64,000 nucleotides of DNA from Lachnospiraceae bacterium. Its GTDB lineage: Bacteria > Bacillota > Clostridia > Lachnospirales > Lachnospiraceae. The first letter of the stretch is position 1, and the number at the start of each line of letters is the position of its first letter. A program made the translations under genes and the position numbers. Below the pieces are notes generated by a model. The model was not told where the DNA came from, did not search any database, and saw nothing but the letters and a program-made list of their open reading frames with translations. Of this stretch, positions 27,600 to 36,264 are shown piece by piece. The DNA lies in the NCBI GenBank assembly GCA_024403455.1, contig JAKSRR010000001.1, positions 107,646 to 171,645 on the forward strand, given 5' to 3'.

Positions 27600-28886
27600 T
27601 TATTCAAATGAACTGAAATAATCTTTTATGATATCTTCCATACCAGCAGGATACTCTCCTCTAGAGATTCCTTCGTATGCCTGCTGCGTATAGGAGCCTA
27701 TTACCTGTTGATAATCTACGTGGGTACCAGACCAACTCATACCATTCTCTCCCACATAGGTTTCTGTCGTTCCGGACTCTGTGTTCTGTCCCACAAGTGC
27801 TTCATCATCCCCAACACCAGTATCCACAGAAACATAATCGTGTTCGTTGTCTGCATGTCCAGTACCAGCCTGTTGACCACCTTGGCCACCCTGCTGACCG
27901 CCTTGTTGGCCTCCTTGCTGACCACCCTGCTGACCGCCTTGTTGGCCGCCCTGCTGGCCTCCTTGTTGACCGCCCTGCTGGCCTCCTTGCTGACCGCCCT
28001 GCTGGCCTCCTTGTTGGCCTCCTTGGGCTACTTGCTGACCGCCCTGTTGACCGCCCTGCTGACCGCCACCTTGTTGACCAGACATTTGGTTGGCAACCTG
28101 TGTCAGTTGTTCAGATACTCCTGAATTTTGATTTTGTCCACTCTGCGCCATGTTATGAAGCTGCATTTCAATCTCATTCTCTTTATAATCTTCACGCTGC
28201 TTTGCTTCATTAAACTCATCTCGATTCACAACCTGACTATACTCGTCCATGGAGTTCCGAAGAGATTCCTGCATCTCTTCAATGGCTTTTCTATCCTCTT
28301 CCGATAACTTTTCTTTCTCAATATTCTCCAGAGCTTCTATTTTTTCCTGAATGCCCTGTTTTGCATCTGCAACTTCCTGCTGCAATTCGTGCTGTTCACT
28401 AGCTCTCTGCTTCGCTGGGGAAACCATGTTCGCAAAGAAAATTGCTAAAGCAACACACCCCACCAGCGCAACGATCTGCCACCAAGGGATCTTCTTTTTC
28501 ACTTTAACATAACCCTCGTTACCACGCAGTGCTCCAATCGCGTTGACGCGCTGCGCTTCCAGCATGTCCCCTTCCTTATCCCTGTTCTCATAAGCAGTAA
28601 TGATTCTTTCTTCAAAACCACAGGAATCAATCTGCATGGCAGCGTCTTTCATGGAATGCCTTCTAAAAAAACAGAGGATTACCCCTGTTACCAGAGCCAA
28701 TCCCACTGCAATCAATGCAAAAATATGAACATTATAAAATGGAACAAACAAGGCCACACCTTCCAGTACAGCCACCACAATCGCACCCACCATAAGCGCA
28801 AAGAGAAGCTTCTTAAGACTCTCAACCCGGTTCATGCGGTTTCTTATTTTTCCAATAAAAGATAGTAAATCTTCTTTTGACTGCAT
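27600..28886 (-). CDS. Membrane protein with coiled coil and GGQQ tandem repeats
   Basis: A 428-residue protein without a recognised family. Two membrane segments (about residues 24-45 and 49-70) and a third (about 138-156) anchor it. Residues about 165-250 are helical and charged, a likely coiled coil. Residues about 267-340 are a low-complexity GGQQ repeat. The C-terminal 85 residues are non-repetitive and end in a conserved-looking YEGISRGEYPAGMEDIIKDYF segment, as in proteins found beside MoxR/DUF58 genes. The position between the ABC permease and moxR suggests a structural component of the same system. The repeat tract could vary in length between strains. Confidence 0.7.
   Translation of the reverse strand: MQSKEDLLSFIGKIRNRMNRVESLKKLLFALMVGAIVVAVLEGVALFVPFYNVHIFALIAVGLALVTGVILCFFRRHSMKDAAMQIDSCGFEERIITAYENRDKEGDMLEAQRVNAIGALRGNEGYVKVKKKIPWWQIVALVGCVALAIFFANMVSPAKQRASEQHELQQEVADAKQGIQEKIEALENIEKEKLSEEDRKAIEEMQESLRNSMDEYSQVVNRDEFNEAKQREDYKENEIEMQLHNMAQSGQNQNSGVSEQLTQVANQMSGQQGGGQQGGQQGGQQVAQGGQQGGQQGGQQGGQQGGQQGGQQGGQQGGQQGGQQGGQQGGQQGGQGGQQAGTGHADNEHDYVSVDTGVGDDEALVGQNTESGTTETYVGENGMSWSGTHVDYQQVIGSYTQQAYEGISRGEYPAGMEDIIKDYFSSFE
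27877..28080. repeat. 12-bp tandem repeat coding for GGQQ
   Basis: About 200 bases of near-perfect 12-base repeats on the plus strand (variants of CCTTGTTGGCCT / CCCTGCTGACCG) encode Gly-Gly-Gln-Gln on the minus strand. Only third-position changes separate most copies. The tract stays in frame within the membrane-protein gene and is a likely hotspot for length change. Confidence 0.9.
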
Positions 28887-28901
28887 ATAATTCTCCTATT
28901 T

Positions 28902-30233
28902 CTACTTGGTAATAATACCGCCTGGGATGGTCTGATTCTCATTCACTGCGTTTGTCTCCTGCATAGGAGGAGCAAATCTGCTATCCCCAGGTGCAACTGG
29001 AGTAGGAACCTCTGGTGTCTGCTGATTCATCATAGCCGGATTCATCATCTGCCCTTGCATAGACTGTCCCATCATAGCCTGGTTCATCATCTGTCCCTGC
29101 ATGGGCTGTCCCATCATAGCCTGGTTCATCATCTGTCCCTGCATAGGCTGTCCCATCATAGCCGAATTCATCATCTGTCCCTGCATAGGCTGTCCCATCA
29201 TAGCCTGGTTCATCATCTGTCCCTGCACAAACTGTCCGCCATAAAGTGGTTGTCCCATCATGGGCGCCTGCATAGGCTGCATAAGCGGACCCGGTGCCAT
29301 TTGCATCTGCATCGGCTGATTCATTGCATTCATTTTTGCAAAACGTTTCTCCTGTCGTTTGCTGGAACGAACCGGATCAATGCGACGTGCGGAAAGTTTC
29401 ATCATCAAGATGCTAATACCAATTAAGCCTAGAATATTGAAGATAATCATTACATTCTTCTGTAATACGAAGGAGGAAACTGGTCCCATCACATCCATTC
29501 GATCAGAAAAATCACCAAATTCGGCGCTAATTCCTTCTCCCGTCATTGCCCAGTAGAAGAACTCCAGGAATATCAGTACAGGGTTTGTCATCATAAATAA
29601 TGGCATTTCCCACACATAATCAAAATCACTCGCCAACAAGAATACGAAGTTTGGCACAATCGCTATCACTGCGAGAACTGCATAAAAGCCAAACGCTAAC
29701 AATACGCAAAGAATCGCTTTTCTGGAAATGGTAGAACAAAAGATTCCAATGGATCCCAGAAAGAACGCATACACAATACATAGAAGAATGAACAGGAATA
29801 GTACTCCCCAGGACATTCCACCATAGGTAAAGGAGATTGCCATAATCGGAACAGAACCGATTACGAAAAACATAACCCTAACTACAGCCGTGGTTACCTT
29901 TCCGAAAACAATGCGAAAAGGAGAAAGCGGCGTCATTAGAAGAATATCAAAGGTCTGTCTCTCACGTTCCCCCGAGATGCTGCTAGCAGTAACAATCGGT
30001 ACCACTAACGCGATAATTCCCAACTGTGCAATTGCAATAATAGGGAACAGGCTAACGACGCTCTTATAGTCACTACCTGAAACTTCACTAATGACAGCCA
30101 TAGACAAAGCAAAAATAACTGCCAAAACCATCTCATATGCAAAAAGACTCCAAGCAAACTTCATGCTTCTTGCCTGAATTTTTACATCCTTACGAAGAAT
30201 TGGATTAATTAGTTTTCTACTGAATGACGGCAT
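28902..30233 (-). CDS. ABC-2 type transporter permease with Met/Gln-rich C-terminal repeats
   Basis: A 443-residue permease. Residues about 25-290 contain at least six membrane segments and the ABC-2 hallmark ISGERERQTFDILLMTPLSPFRIVFGK near residue 87, the coupling region of this family. After the last membrane segment comes a cytoplasmic tail with five copies of a 14-residue unit of the form MGQPMQGQMMNQAM, then a proline-rich end. The tail is not part of the standard family. It overlaps the ATPase gene by 17 bases, so the two form the transporter. Its substrate is unknown. Confidence 0.85.
   Translation of the reverse strand: MPSFSRKLINPILRKDVKIQARSMKFAWSLFAYEMVLAVIFALSMAVISEVSGSDYKSVVSLFPIIAIAQLGIIALVVPIVTASSISGERERQTFDILLMTPLSPFRIVFGKVTTAVVRVMFFVIGSVPIMAISFTYGGMSWGVLFLFILLCIVYAFFLGSIGIFCSTISRKAILCVLLAFGFYAVLAVIAIVPNFVFLLASDFDYVWEMPLFMMTNPVLIFLEFFYWAMTGEGISAEFGDFSDRMDVMGPVSSFVLQKNVMIIFNILGLIGISILMMKLSARRIDPVRSSKRQEKRFAKMNAMNQPMQMQMAPGPLMQPMQAPMMGQPLYGGQFVQGQMMNQAMMGQPMQGQMMNSAMMGQPMQGQMMNQAMMGQPMQGQMMNQAMMGQSMQGQMMNPAMMNQQTPEVPTPVAPGDSRFAPPMQETNAVNENQTIPGGIITK
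29029..29235. repeat. 42-bp tandem repeat coding for a Met/Gln-rich 14-residue unit
   Basis: Four complete 42-base units begin at 29041, 29083, 29125 and 29167, followed by a partial fifth. The units differ by a few bases (for example Gln or Ser at one position). They encode the C-terminal tail of the ABC-2 permease and stay in frame. Confidence 0.9.
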
Positions 30234-31164
30234 TGGTTACCCCCTTTCTCTCTTCGGTAATACGCATAAAGAGACTTTCCAGATTTTCCTCCTGCTTATG
30301 GAACTCAGATACCATGACTCCAGCCCCAATCAATCTTCCAAGCAGCGCATTAAGTGTTTCATCATCTGCATCGTAGGAAATAATGATGCCATGCTCCATA
30401 ACAGACTGAATCTTCAAATCAGGTACTTCCTTGAGAATTTCTGTTGCCTTCTCAACACCACGGGAAATACCAATCTGAATCCTATGATCCTGGTTCATAC
30501 TCTTTCGAATATCTTCCAACAGTCCCGCTGTCACAAGCTGACCATGATCCATAACACCAATACTGGTACACATCTCTGCCAACTCGGATAAAATATGGGA
30601 GCTGATAATAATCGTCTTTCCTAGGGAGTTTAGATTCAAAAGTAGTTCCTTCATCTCCACTCTGGCTCTTGGATCCAGTCCAGAGGAAGGCTCATCTAGA
30701 ACCAAAAGTTTCGGATTATGCATCAGGGCTCTGGCAACGCAAAGTCTCTGCTTCATACCTCTGGAAAGCAAATCTACATAGTCCTCAGATTTATCTGATA
30801 AATTTACCAGTTCCAGCAAATCTCCAGAAAGCTTCTTAATTGCTACAGGATCTAACCCATAGAGAGAACCATAAAATTCCAGATACTCTTTTACCTTAAA
30901 GTTCTCATACACACCAAAAAAGTCCGGCACATATCCAATGAATCGTTTAATGGTCTTCCGATTTGCAAAAGCATCCTGACCATTAATATATACGGAACCA
31001 GAGGTAGCCGGCAAAAGGCCACACACGATACGAATCGTTGTCGTTTTCCCCGCACCATTAGGTCCTACGAAACCGAAGAAATCCCCTTCAGGAATATGCA
31101 GGGATAAATTATTTACAGCCAGAAATTTGTTATAACTTTTAAACAAATGATTGATTTGTAACAT
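30217..31164 (-). CDS. ABC transporter ATP-binding protein (ABC-2 partner)
   Basis: A 315-residue ATPase with Walker A GPNGAGKTTT near residue 35, signature LSRGMKQRL near 133 and Walker B LLVLDEPSSGLDP near 152. A C-terminal extension of about 90 residues is typical of ATPases paired with ABC-2 permeases (drug, lipid or sodium exporters, and gliding GldA). Its partner is the overlapping 443-residue permease. It starts 12 bases after the stop of the upstream membrane protein and has GGGGGG a few bases before the ATG. Confidence 0.93.
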   Translation of the reverse strand: MLQINHLFKSYNKFLAVNNLSLHIPEGDFFGFVGPNGAGKTTTIRIVCGLLPATSGSVYINGQDAFANRKTIKRFIGYVPDFFGVYENFKVKEYLEFYGSLYGLDPVAIKKLSGDLLELVNLSDKSEDYVDLLSRGMKQRLCVARALMHNPKLLVLDEPSSGLDPRARVEMKELLLNLNSLGKTIIISSHILSELAEMCTSIGVMDHGQLVTAGLLEDIRKSMNQDHRIQIGISRGVEKATEILKEVPDLKIQSVMEHGIIISYDADDETLNALLGRLIGAGVMVSEFHKQEENLESLFMRITEERKGVTNAVIQ

Positions 31165-31176
31165 AACATCCCCCCA

Positions 31177-32550
31177 TTAATCTACTGCATAGTACACTGT
31201 ATAAACAGTTTCTCTAGCCTTGCCTGCGCTAATTTTTTCACCGCTATCCACAATGCCATATACAGCGACAATGCTATCATCGTTCTGCGTCACAAATGTA
31301 TCCGCAATGTTAAATGCAGGACCACCTTCCACTTCGTCAAGCCACCAGCCAGAGTCTCTTCCATATTTCTGGGTATCAATTACCCGCAAGGTATCAAGAT
31401 TAACTGTTGCTCCATTGGATATGCCCTCTAAAATATAGACGCCATCCTCATAAGCAACAAAAAGATACTTAATATCTTTTCCGGTGCTATTGGAAACGGT
31501 TCCGTTAACCTCACCGTGACGATCAACTTCTACATCATTGGCAATGAAGCAGCCGCCTTTCCCAGTGTTCTTTGCCGTTGCCGTTCCATAATATGCTTCA
31601 AAGGTCTCCGTAGGATTTCCAACCATATGGATGTTTCGACCATTATTGACAAACCGCAAATTCGCCTCCCGGTCATCATAATAGTAATAGTAGTAGTTTT
31701 CAGAGCGTCCACCTACAGCAGTAACATCTTCTGCGAATTCTATATCCCAACCGCTAGCCTGCGCATTATAGGCCATAAATGCAACATGGTCATCATGATA
31801 TCCATTGCCGTCAACCATACGCACACTAAGCAGACTAACACCCGTTAATCTAGTATTACCGCCTATCAGGAAAATAAACAAAATAAACAATAAGGAAATA
31901 ACTGGTACAAAAACCCAATACATTTCGCGTTTCTTATTTTTAGCTAGCACAAGATAACCAATGGGACCAGCTAACACAACAAAAAGCAGTACCAGTACAA
32001 TCACCCTTGCCGCGTGAAGTGGATGCGCCTGTCCATTGAATGTATCAAATGGATACTCCATTTCAGAAAGGAAGACACTTCCTCCCAGATTGCGTCCACT
32101 ACTAAGTCCGTATAAAAGATCGGAGTCCTCATCCAGCTCTATGGTATTATCTGCATAATCAACCAACAGAAATCTCACATAACTAATGTCATCCGGCCAA
32201 ACACTTGTCGTTGGCACAGAAAGGGTAAATGTCTTCATACTTCCTGCCGGCAAAGTTAACTCCGTATCATATGCCGTTACATTGTACCGATAACTTGCAG
32301 TATTAAAAATAATCCGGAAGTATCCTTCAAAATCCTGTCCGTTATTCTCAATATCCACCGTAAGGGTCATGGACTCTTCGTCACATTCATCTACAGTTAC
32401 AGAAAAATCAAAATCCTTGGCATCATAATCGCTGTTTTTCTTTGCATTAGCTTTTACGCCACACAGCAAGAAAAAAATCATCCCAAACGACAGGGCAAAT
32501 AAAATGCCCTTTCTCAGGATGACAGAATATTTACGTAAATATGTTTTCAT
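31177..32550 (-). CDS. Membrane-anchored extracytoplasmic protein, first gene of the MoxR/ABC operon
   Basis: About 457 residues. A signal peptide or N-terminal anchor (about residues 10-32) is followed by a beta-rich extracellular domain (about 38-180). Two membrane segments (about 190-240) follow, then a second domain of about 200 residues. I do not recognise a family. The N-terminal domain resembles bacterial immunoglobulin-like modules by its pattern of DxxFxVTVD strands. The start at 32550 is preferred because GGGGAG lies 6 bases upstream, while the ATG at 32556 abuts that site. It opens the nine-gene operon that includes the ABC-2 transporter, MoxR, DUF58 and the giant VWA protein. Confidence 0.65.
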   Translation of the reverse strand: MKTYLRKYSVILRKGILFALSFGMIFFLLCGVKANAKKNSDYDAKDFDFSVTVDECDEESMTLTVDIENNGQDFEGYFRIIFNTASYRYNVTAYDTELTLPAGSMKTFTLSVPTTSVWPDDISYVRFLLVDYADNTIELDEDSDLLYGLSSGRNLGGSVFLSEMEYPFDTFNGQAHPLHAARVIVLVLLFVVLAGPIGYLVLAKNKKREMYWVFVPVISLLFILFIFLIGGNTRLTGVSLLSVRMVDGNGYHDDHVAFMAYNAQASGWDIEFAEDVTAVGGRSENYYYYYYDDREANLRFVNNGRNIHMVGNPTETFEAYYGTATAKNTGKGGCFIANDVEVDRHGEVNGTVSNSTGKDIKYLFVAYEDGVYILEGISNGATVNLDTLRVIDTQKYGRDSGWWLDEVEGGPAFNIADTFVTQNDDSIVAVYGIVDSGEKISAGKARETVYTVYYAVD

Positions 32551-32583
32551 AATCATCTCCCCATGAAACTTTTAAAAACAATG

Positions 32584-32592
32584 TTTATTATA
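32584..32592 (-). promoter_or_regulatory. Extended -10 element for the MoxR/ABC operon
   Basis: The minus strand has TATAAT (32587-32592) preceded by TGT, an extended -10 lying about 37 bases upstream of the first gene's start. No convincing -35 was found. It sits in the 65-base gap between the upstream membrane-protein stop and this operon. Confidence 0.4.
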
Positions 32593-32621
32593 ACACAAAG
32601 CTTGCAAAGCCGCGTGGTGCG

Positions 32622-33821
32622 CTACAAGCTGATGCTTCCATCAAAAATGAAGAAACAACGGAATAAGATTGCCTGCACCATCAACACACCAAGCAGGGCA
32701 ATTCCTGTAAAAATCAGCGGCTCGTGTACGTTTTGTTTGGTAGCAAGCCCTGACAGTCTGCAGCCCCCAACAATGGTGATAGGTGCTACCAAATATAACT
32801 GGTTCATACAGGTAAATAAGTGATTACTGCTGCCAAGCGGTGCTATCAACAATATAACCAACGCGACCAGTCCCAGCAGTCTTTCTTCGCGCTTTACTCC
32901 AGGAATAACTAACATACATATATAAATACAGATGCTAAGCATGATAAACACTACCGCCAAGGGGAATACACAATCAACAGTAGTATATTCCGTGGTGAAT
33001 ACGCCATTATAGGAGTACCAAATCATAAAGAGGACAACCATCGCCACAAAAACGAGGCGTTTGATCCAAATGGCTTTTTCTTTCTTCACCATAAACAAGA
33101 TATTTCCGAAGCCAATTAACGCAATGAGACCTAAAAACCATTTGATATGCTCAAAGTATACCCGGAACACATCCATAAGCATTTTGAAAAAGAACTGCAC
33201 TTCAGAGAACAGTCTTTCCTTGGTAAACAAATGAAGCAGTCCCTCTAGTGTTCCGCGCACATTATCCATTCCCTGGAACAAAATAAAAGCGCCTGTTCCA
33301 ACAAAAATGCCGCCTAAGAATCCACCAAGTAGTAGAAGACTTCTCTTAATCCATTTTTTGTCCTTGTTAAGGATGGAGTCATACCAAATAACCAGAATGA
33401 ACGCAACCTCCGTAAAATTCATAATGCGATTGAAAATATTTGCGCCAAAAAGCACACCTGCTATAGGAATCCAGTACATCTTCTCTCTGGTAATTCCAAA
33501 ATAAAGCAGGAGAATTCCTATCGTCATGAATAAGTAGGATAAATACACATACAAATATGTCGTTGGGCACCAGGAAAAACCAATGGCAACAACATCCCCC
33601 ATAAATAACAGTGGCCAGGGTACATGGGGCTTAAACTGGAAGAATGGAATCAATACGATTGCTGCCAGAATCAATCTGGATAGAATGGTTAACAGAAGGG
33701 TCCGACCATCCTTTATCGTGAATAGTTCCCCATTTAAAATACATCCCACCAAAAGAAGAAAGGGAGCGATGCCAAATGAAATAGATTTTGTTACAACATT
33801 TAAGTTATTGGGCTTCTTCAT
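32622..33821 (-). CDS. Polytopic membrane protein, possible lipid-linked sugar glycosyltransferase
   Basis: About 399 residues with around ten predicted membrane segments and few conserved charged motifs. No family is certain. The overall plan (many short loops, FNRIMNFTEVAF in an early loop, membrane-embedded throughout) is similar to GT-C type or polysaccharide-polymerase proteins. The start at 33821 (MKKPNNLN) is chosen because the longer reading lies inside the GtrA gene and AAGGAACAGGA precedes this ATG. The start overlaps the GtrA stop by 17 bases, so translation is probably coupled. Context (GtrA, acyltransferase, GT2) suggests a surface-glycan role. Confidence 0.6.
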   Translation of the reverse strand: MKKPNNLNVVTKSISFGIAPFLLLVGCILNGELFTIKDGRTLLLTILSRLILAAIVLIPFFQFKPHVPWPLLFMGDVVAIGFSWCPTTYLYVYLSYLFMTIGILLLYFGITREKMYWIPIAGVLFGANIFNRIMNFTEVAFILVIWYDSILNKDKKWIKRSLLLLGGFLGGIFVGTGAFILFQGMDNVRGTLEGLLHLFTKERLFSEVQFFFKMLMDVFRVYFEHIKWFLGLIALIGFGNILFMVKKEKAIWIKRLVFVAMVVLFMIWYSYNGVFTTEYTTVDCVFPLAVVFIMLSICIYICMLVIPGVKREERLLGLVALVILLIAPLGSSNHLFTCMNQLYLVAPITIVGGCRLSGLATKQNVHEPLIFTGIALLGVLMVQAILFRCFFIFDGSISL

Positions 33822-34251
33822 GTTCCTGTTCCTTCTCTTCAAGGAAAATCTTTCGGGTAATAAAATTAAATACCATGACAATAGCTGTCGCAATAATCTT
33901 GCCACCAGCTACGGCTGTTTCCTGTGCAATGGCATCATTCAGGAATCCTTTTCCAATGTACAGAATATCTACACACAAGTAAATAATTAATTCATTGATT
34001 CCCAAGCCGACTACTGAAAGAACCAAGAAAATAATGAAACTCTTCTTGTGATTCATACTTTCCTTGCGTTTAAATACGAATCGAAAGCTGAGCAGATAAT
34101 TCACAATAACAGAGATGATAAAACCTGCCATTGCCGCCACTAAGTGGTTTACCTTTAAAAAGGTAAGCCCCATGGTAATTCCAAAATCAATCAGAAAACA
34201 GATTCCACCCACCAAACCAAATTTGATAATCTGGGCAAATAACTTTTTCAT
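33805..34251 (-). CDS. GtrA family membrane protein
   Basis: About 148 residues with four membrane segments and the GtrA signature near the N-terminus, QIIKFGLVGGICFLIDFGIT. GtrA proteins are small flippase-like partners that help move undecaprenyl-phosphate sugars across the membrane for glycan decoration. The start at 34251 is preferred, because GGAG lies 9 bases upstream. The 662-residue gene just upstream ends in a second GtrA-like domain, so two GtrA units are encoded back to back. Confidence 0.87.
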   Translation of the reverse strand: MKKLFAQIIKFGLVGGICFLIDFGITMGLTFLKVNHLVAAMAGFIISVIVNYLLSFRFVFKRKESMNHKKSFIIFLVLSVVGLGINELIIYLCVDILYIGKGFLNDAIAQETAVAGGKIIATAIVMVFNFITRKIFLEEKEQEHEEAQ

Positions 34252-34263
34252 TTCCAATTACTC

Positions 34264-36252
34264 CTACTTTGCTTCTTTTCCCTCTTTTTTTCGAAAGATA
34301 AAAAGCTTGCTAAAAATATAGTTCATTACGATAACGATAATACCAATCAATAACTTAGAAATCAAATCGTTTGCCTTTAATACCTCTACCATTAAGAACA
34401 TCAATCCCTGTTCAACCGCAAAGGAAAAAATTCTTGCCCCCAGGAAGGCACCAAACTCTTTCAGAACTGCTGCCACACCTCTCGCCTGAGAATGAAATAC
34501 GAAGGTACGATTAACAACATAGGCAAACAGAACCGCCGCAATCCATGCTATGACATTGCTAATCATAATGCGGGCCGTATCTCCTAAAGAGACATAGCGG
34601 AATACCACATAGGCACATAATGCGTAGACAATCCAGTTTACCACCGTAGTCAAACCACCCGCAATAAGATAGTCAAAGGTCTCCTTCAACCTAAAATATA
34701 ATTTTAGCCCCCAATTTATCAGGCGATCCACACCGGTAAACAAAAGACTACGAATCGCATCAATACAGATGCCAATAAGGAACATTCCTCCAACCGTCAG
34801 AACATAATGTAATATGAGGGGACTCTTTCCACCATGCAATGTCAGTGCATTCATCCATTCATAACGAAGCAACAGGTGCTCATGAATCAGATACACACCA
34901 AAGGTAAAGGGTGCAATCCGAACCAGCCCTCTCACTAAGATATTTCCCTTGAGCTTTACATTTCTAACAGAGCAAAATAGGGAAACTGCCATGAGCAGAA
35001 CAAATATAAAGTTATTATGTCTCGGCACAACCAAGGCATACTCCATTTCAGGGTAAGCCTTTACCACTAAACCGATAGCAAGATTCCACAGGAAGGTAAG
35101 CGCTACCGATGCCACAAATAATCCCGGAGCACGATGTTCAATGATTGGAATCCCAAAACGCTTGATATATCCCGCCAGGAGATACAGCACCACGAACCAC
35201 ACAACACTGACACCTGCGTCATCTATCTCAAGCTTGTATGGCGAGAAAGAAATCGCCAAGGAGAATACCCCCACTAAAATCATAAGTACGGTTCTGTACT
35301 GCTTCTTGGACAGCCCATGGACTGCCTTATTTAGAAATGGCGAAATCAAAAGCAGTAGTATATAGGCGGATGCAAACCAGTAGTGTCCAAAAATTCCCGG
35401 CATACACATAAACAGAATGCCTCTAACGTGAAGTACATCTCCCGGTGGCGTAAAGCCTGTTGCAAGGCACACAATCGTAATTCCAACACTATAGAAAATG
35501 ACTTCACACCATAATCTTGCTACTCTGGAAAAATGGAACTTCTTATCCACAAGGAAATAAGATCCTATAAGGACATAAAGATTTACTGCGCAACTGCAAA
35601 GAGATTCCAGAAACCAAGGAATTCGTTCCTTAATGGATATGGTTTCTGTGGTACTCTTTAAAATGCCCCCCTTATCTAAATAATGCAATGTAAGAACCAT
35701 CAGCATTGCAACAACTCGAAGTATTTCAAAAGCAGGTTCTCTACTATTTACACGCGTTGTTTTTTCTGTTTTATGGGTTTCACCACATTTTTTATTACAG
35801 CGAATCCCTTGCGCAGTTACTTCAGTTTCATACCCTCGTGACAGAAATGTATTCTTTAGATAGGCACTATCTTCTCCTAATGTTGCTGATAGTACTATTT
35901 CTTTCTTATCTTCGCCACGCTTCGCCTGGGCCTTACAAAGTTCCTCCTCTAGAAGGGTCAGAATTCGTCTTCCTAGATGCTCTTCTCTATATTCAGGGTC
36001 AACCAGATAACGAACCTCTAATGTATCTTTCTCTCCTGCCTGTACAGTAACAAATCCAACAGGAAGCAAAAAGCTCATAACCACATAAGCCTCCACTCCC
36101 TCTCTTTTTATGAAAGACTCCATCCATGCAGAGCGCTGCGATTCATCTTCCGGCACATCAAAAAAGCCCGCTTCCTGCACGCAAGCTTCCTGATTCCACT
36201 GTATGATTTTTTTAAGGTCAGTCTTTACAACTGTCCGCAAATAATAGCTCAT
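34264..36252 (-). CDS. Three-part fusion: GNAT acetyltransferase, acyltransferase 3 and GtrA
   Basis: A 662-residue protein with three recognisable modules. Residues about 1-150 form a GNAT N-acetyltransferase, with the acetyl-CoA loop region VDPEYREEHLGRRILTLLEEEL near residue 87. Residues about 170-510 form an acyltransferase 3 (OafA/wall-acetylase-like) domain starting EPAFEILRVVAMLMVLTLHYL with about ten membrane segments. Residues about 525-655 are a GtrA domain starting FDYLIAGGLTTVVNWIVYAL. The reading frame is continuous. The likely role is acylation and translocation of a surface-glycan precursor, inferred from the modules. I do not know of this triple arrangement as a standard family. 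The separate GtrA gene follows 6 bases later. Confidence 0.8.
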   Translation of the reverse strand: MSYYLRTVVKTDLKKIIQWNQEACVQEAGFFDVPEDESQRSAWMESFIKREGVEAYVVMSFLLPVGFVTVQAGEKDTLEVRYLVDPEYREEHLGRRILTLLEEELCKAQAKRGEDKKEIVLSATLGEDSAYLKNTFLSRGYETEVTAQGIRCNKKCGETHKTEKTTRVNSREPAFEILRVVAMLMVLTLHYLDKGGILKSTTETISIKERIPWFLESLCSCAVNLYVLIGSYFLVDKKFHFSRVARLWCEVIFYSVGITIVCLATGFTPPGDVLHVRGILFMCMPGIFGHYWFASAYILLLLISPFLNKAVHGLSKKQYRTVLMILVGVFSLAISFSPYKLEIDDAGVSVVWFVVLYLLAGYIKRFGIPIIEHRAPGLFVASVALTFLWNLAIGLVVKAYPEMEYALVVPRHNNFIFVLLMAVSLFCSVRNVKLKGNILVRGLVRIAPFTFGVYLIHEHLLLRYEWMNALTLHGGKSPLILHYVLTVGGMFLIGICIDAIRSLLFTGVDRLINWGLKLYFRLKETFDYLIAGGLTTVVNWIVYALCAYVVFRYVSLGDTARIMISNVIAWIAAVLFAYVVNRTFVFHSQARGVAAVLKEFGAFLGARIFSFAVEQGLMFLMVEVLKANDLISKLLIGIIVIVMNYIFSKLFIFRKKEGKEAK

Positions 36253-36264
36253 ATTCTTTCAGCA

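Noticed and set aside
27877-28080. Possible CRISPR-like array
   Set aside because: The units are directly adjacent 12-bp repeats with no spacers and lie within a coding frame.
27677-28213. Plus-strand open frames of 138 and 178 codons over the GGQQ repeat
   Set aside because: They are the other-strand reading of the 12-bp repeat, which stays open in several frames. No ribosome-binding site.
29055-29426. Plus-strand His/Ser/Leu-rich repeat protein of 123 codons
   Set aside because: Mirror reading of the 42-bp repeat in the ABC permease gene.
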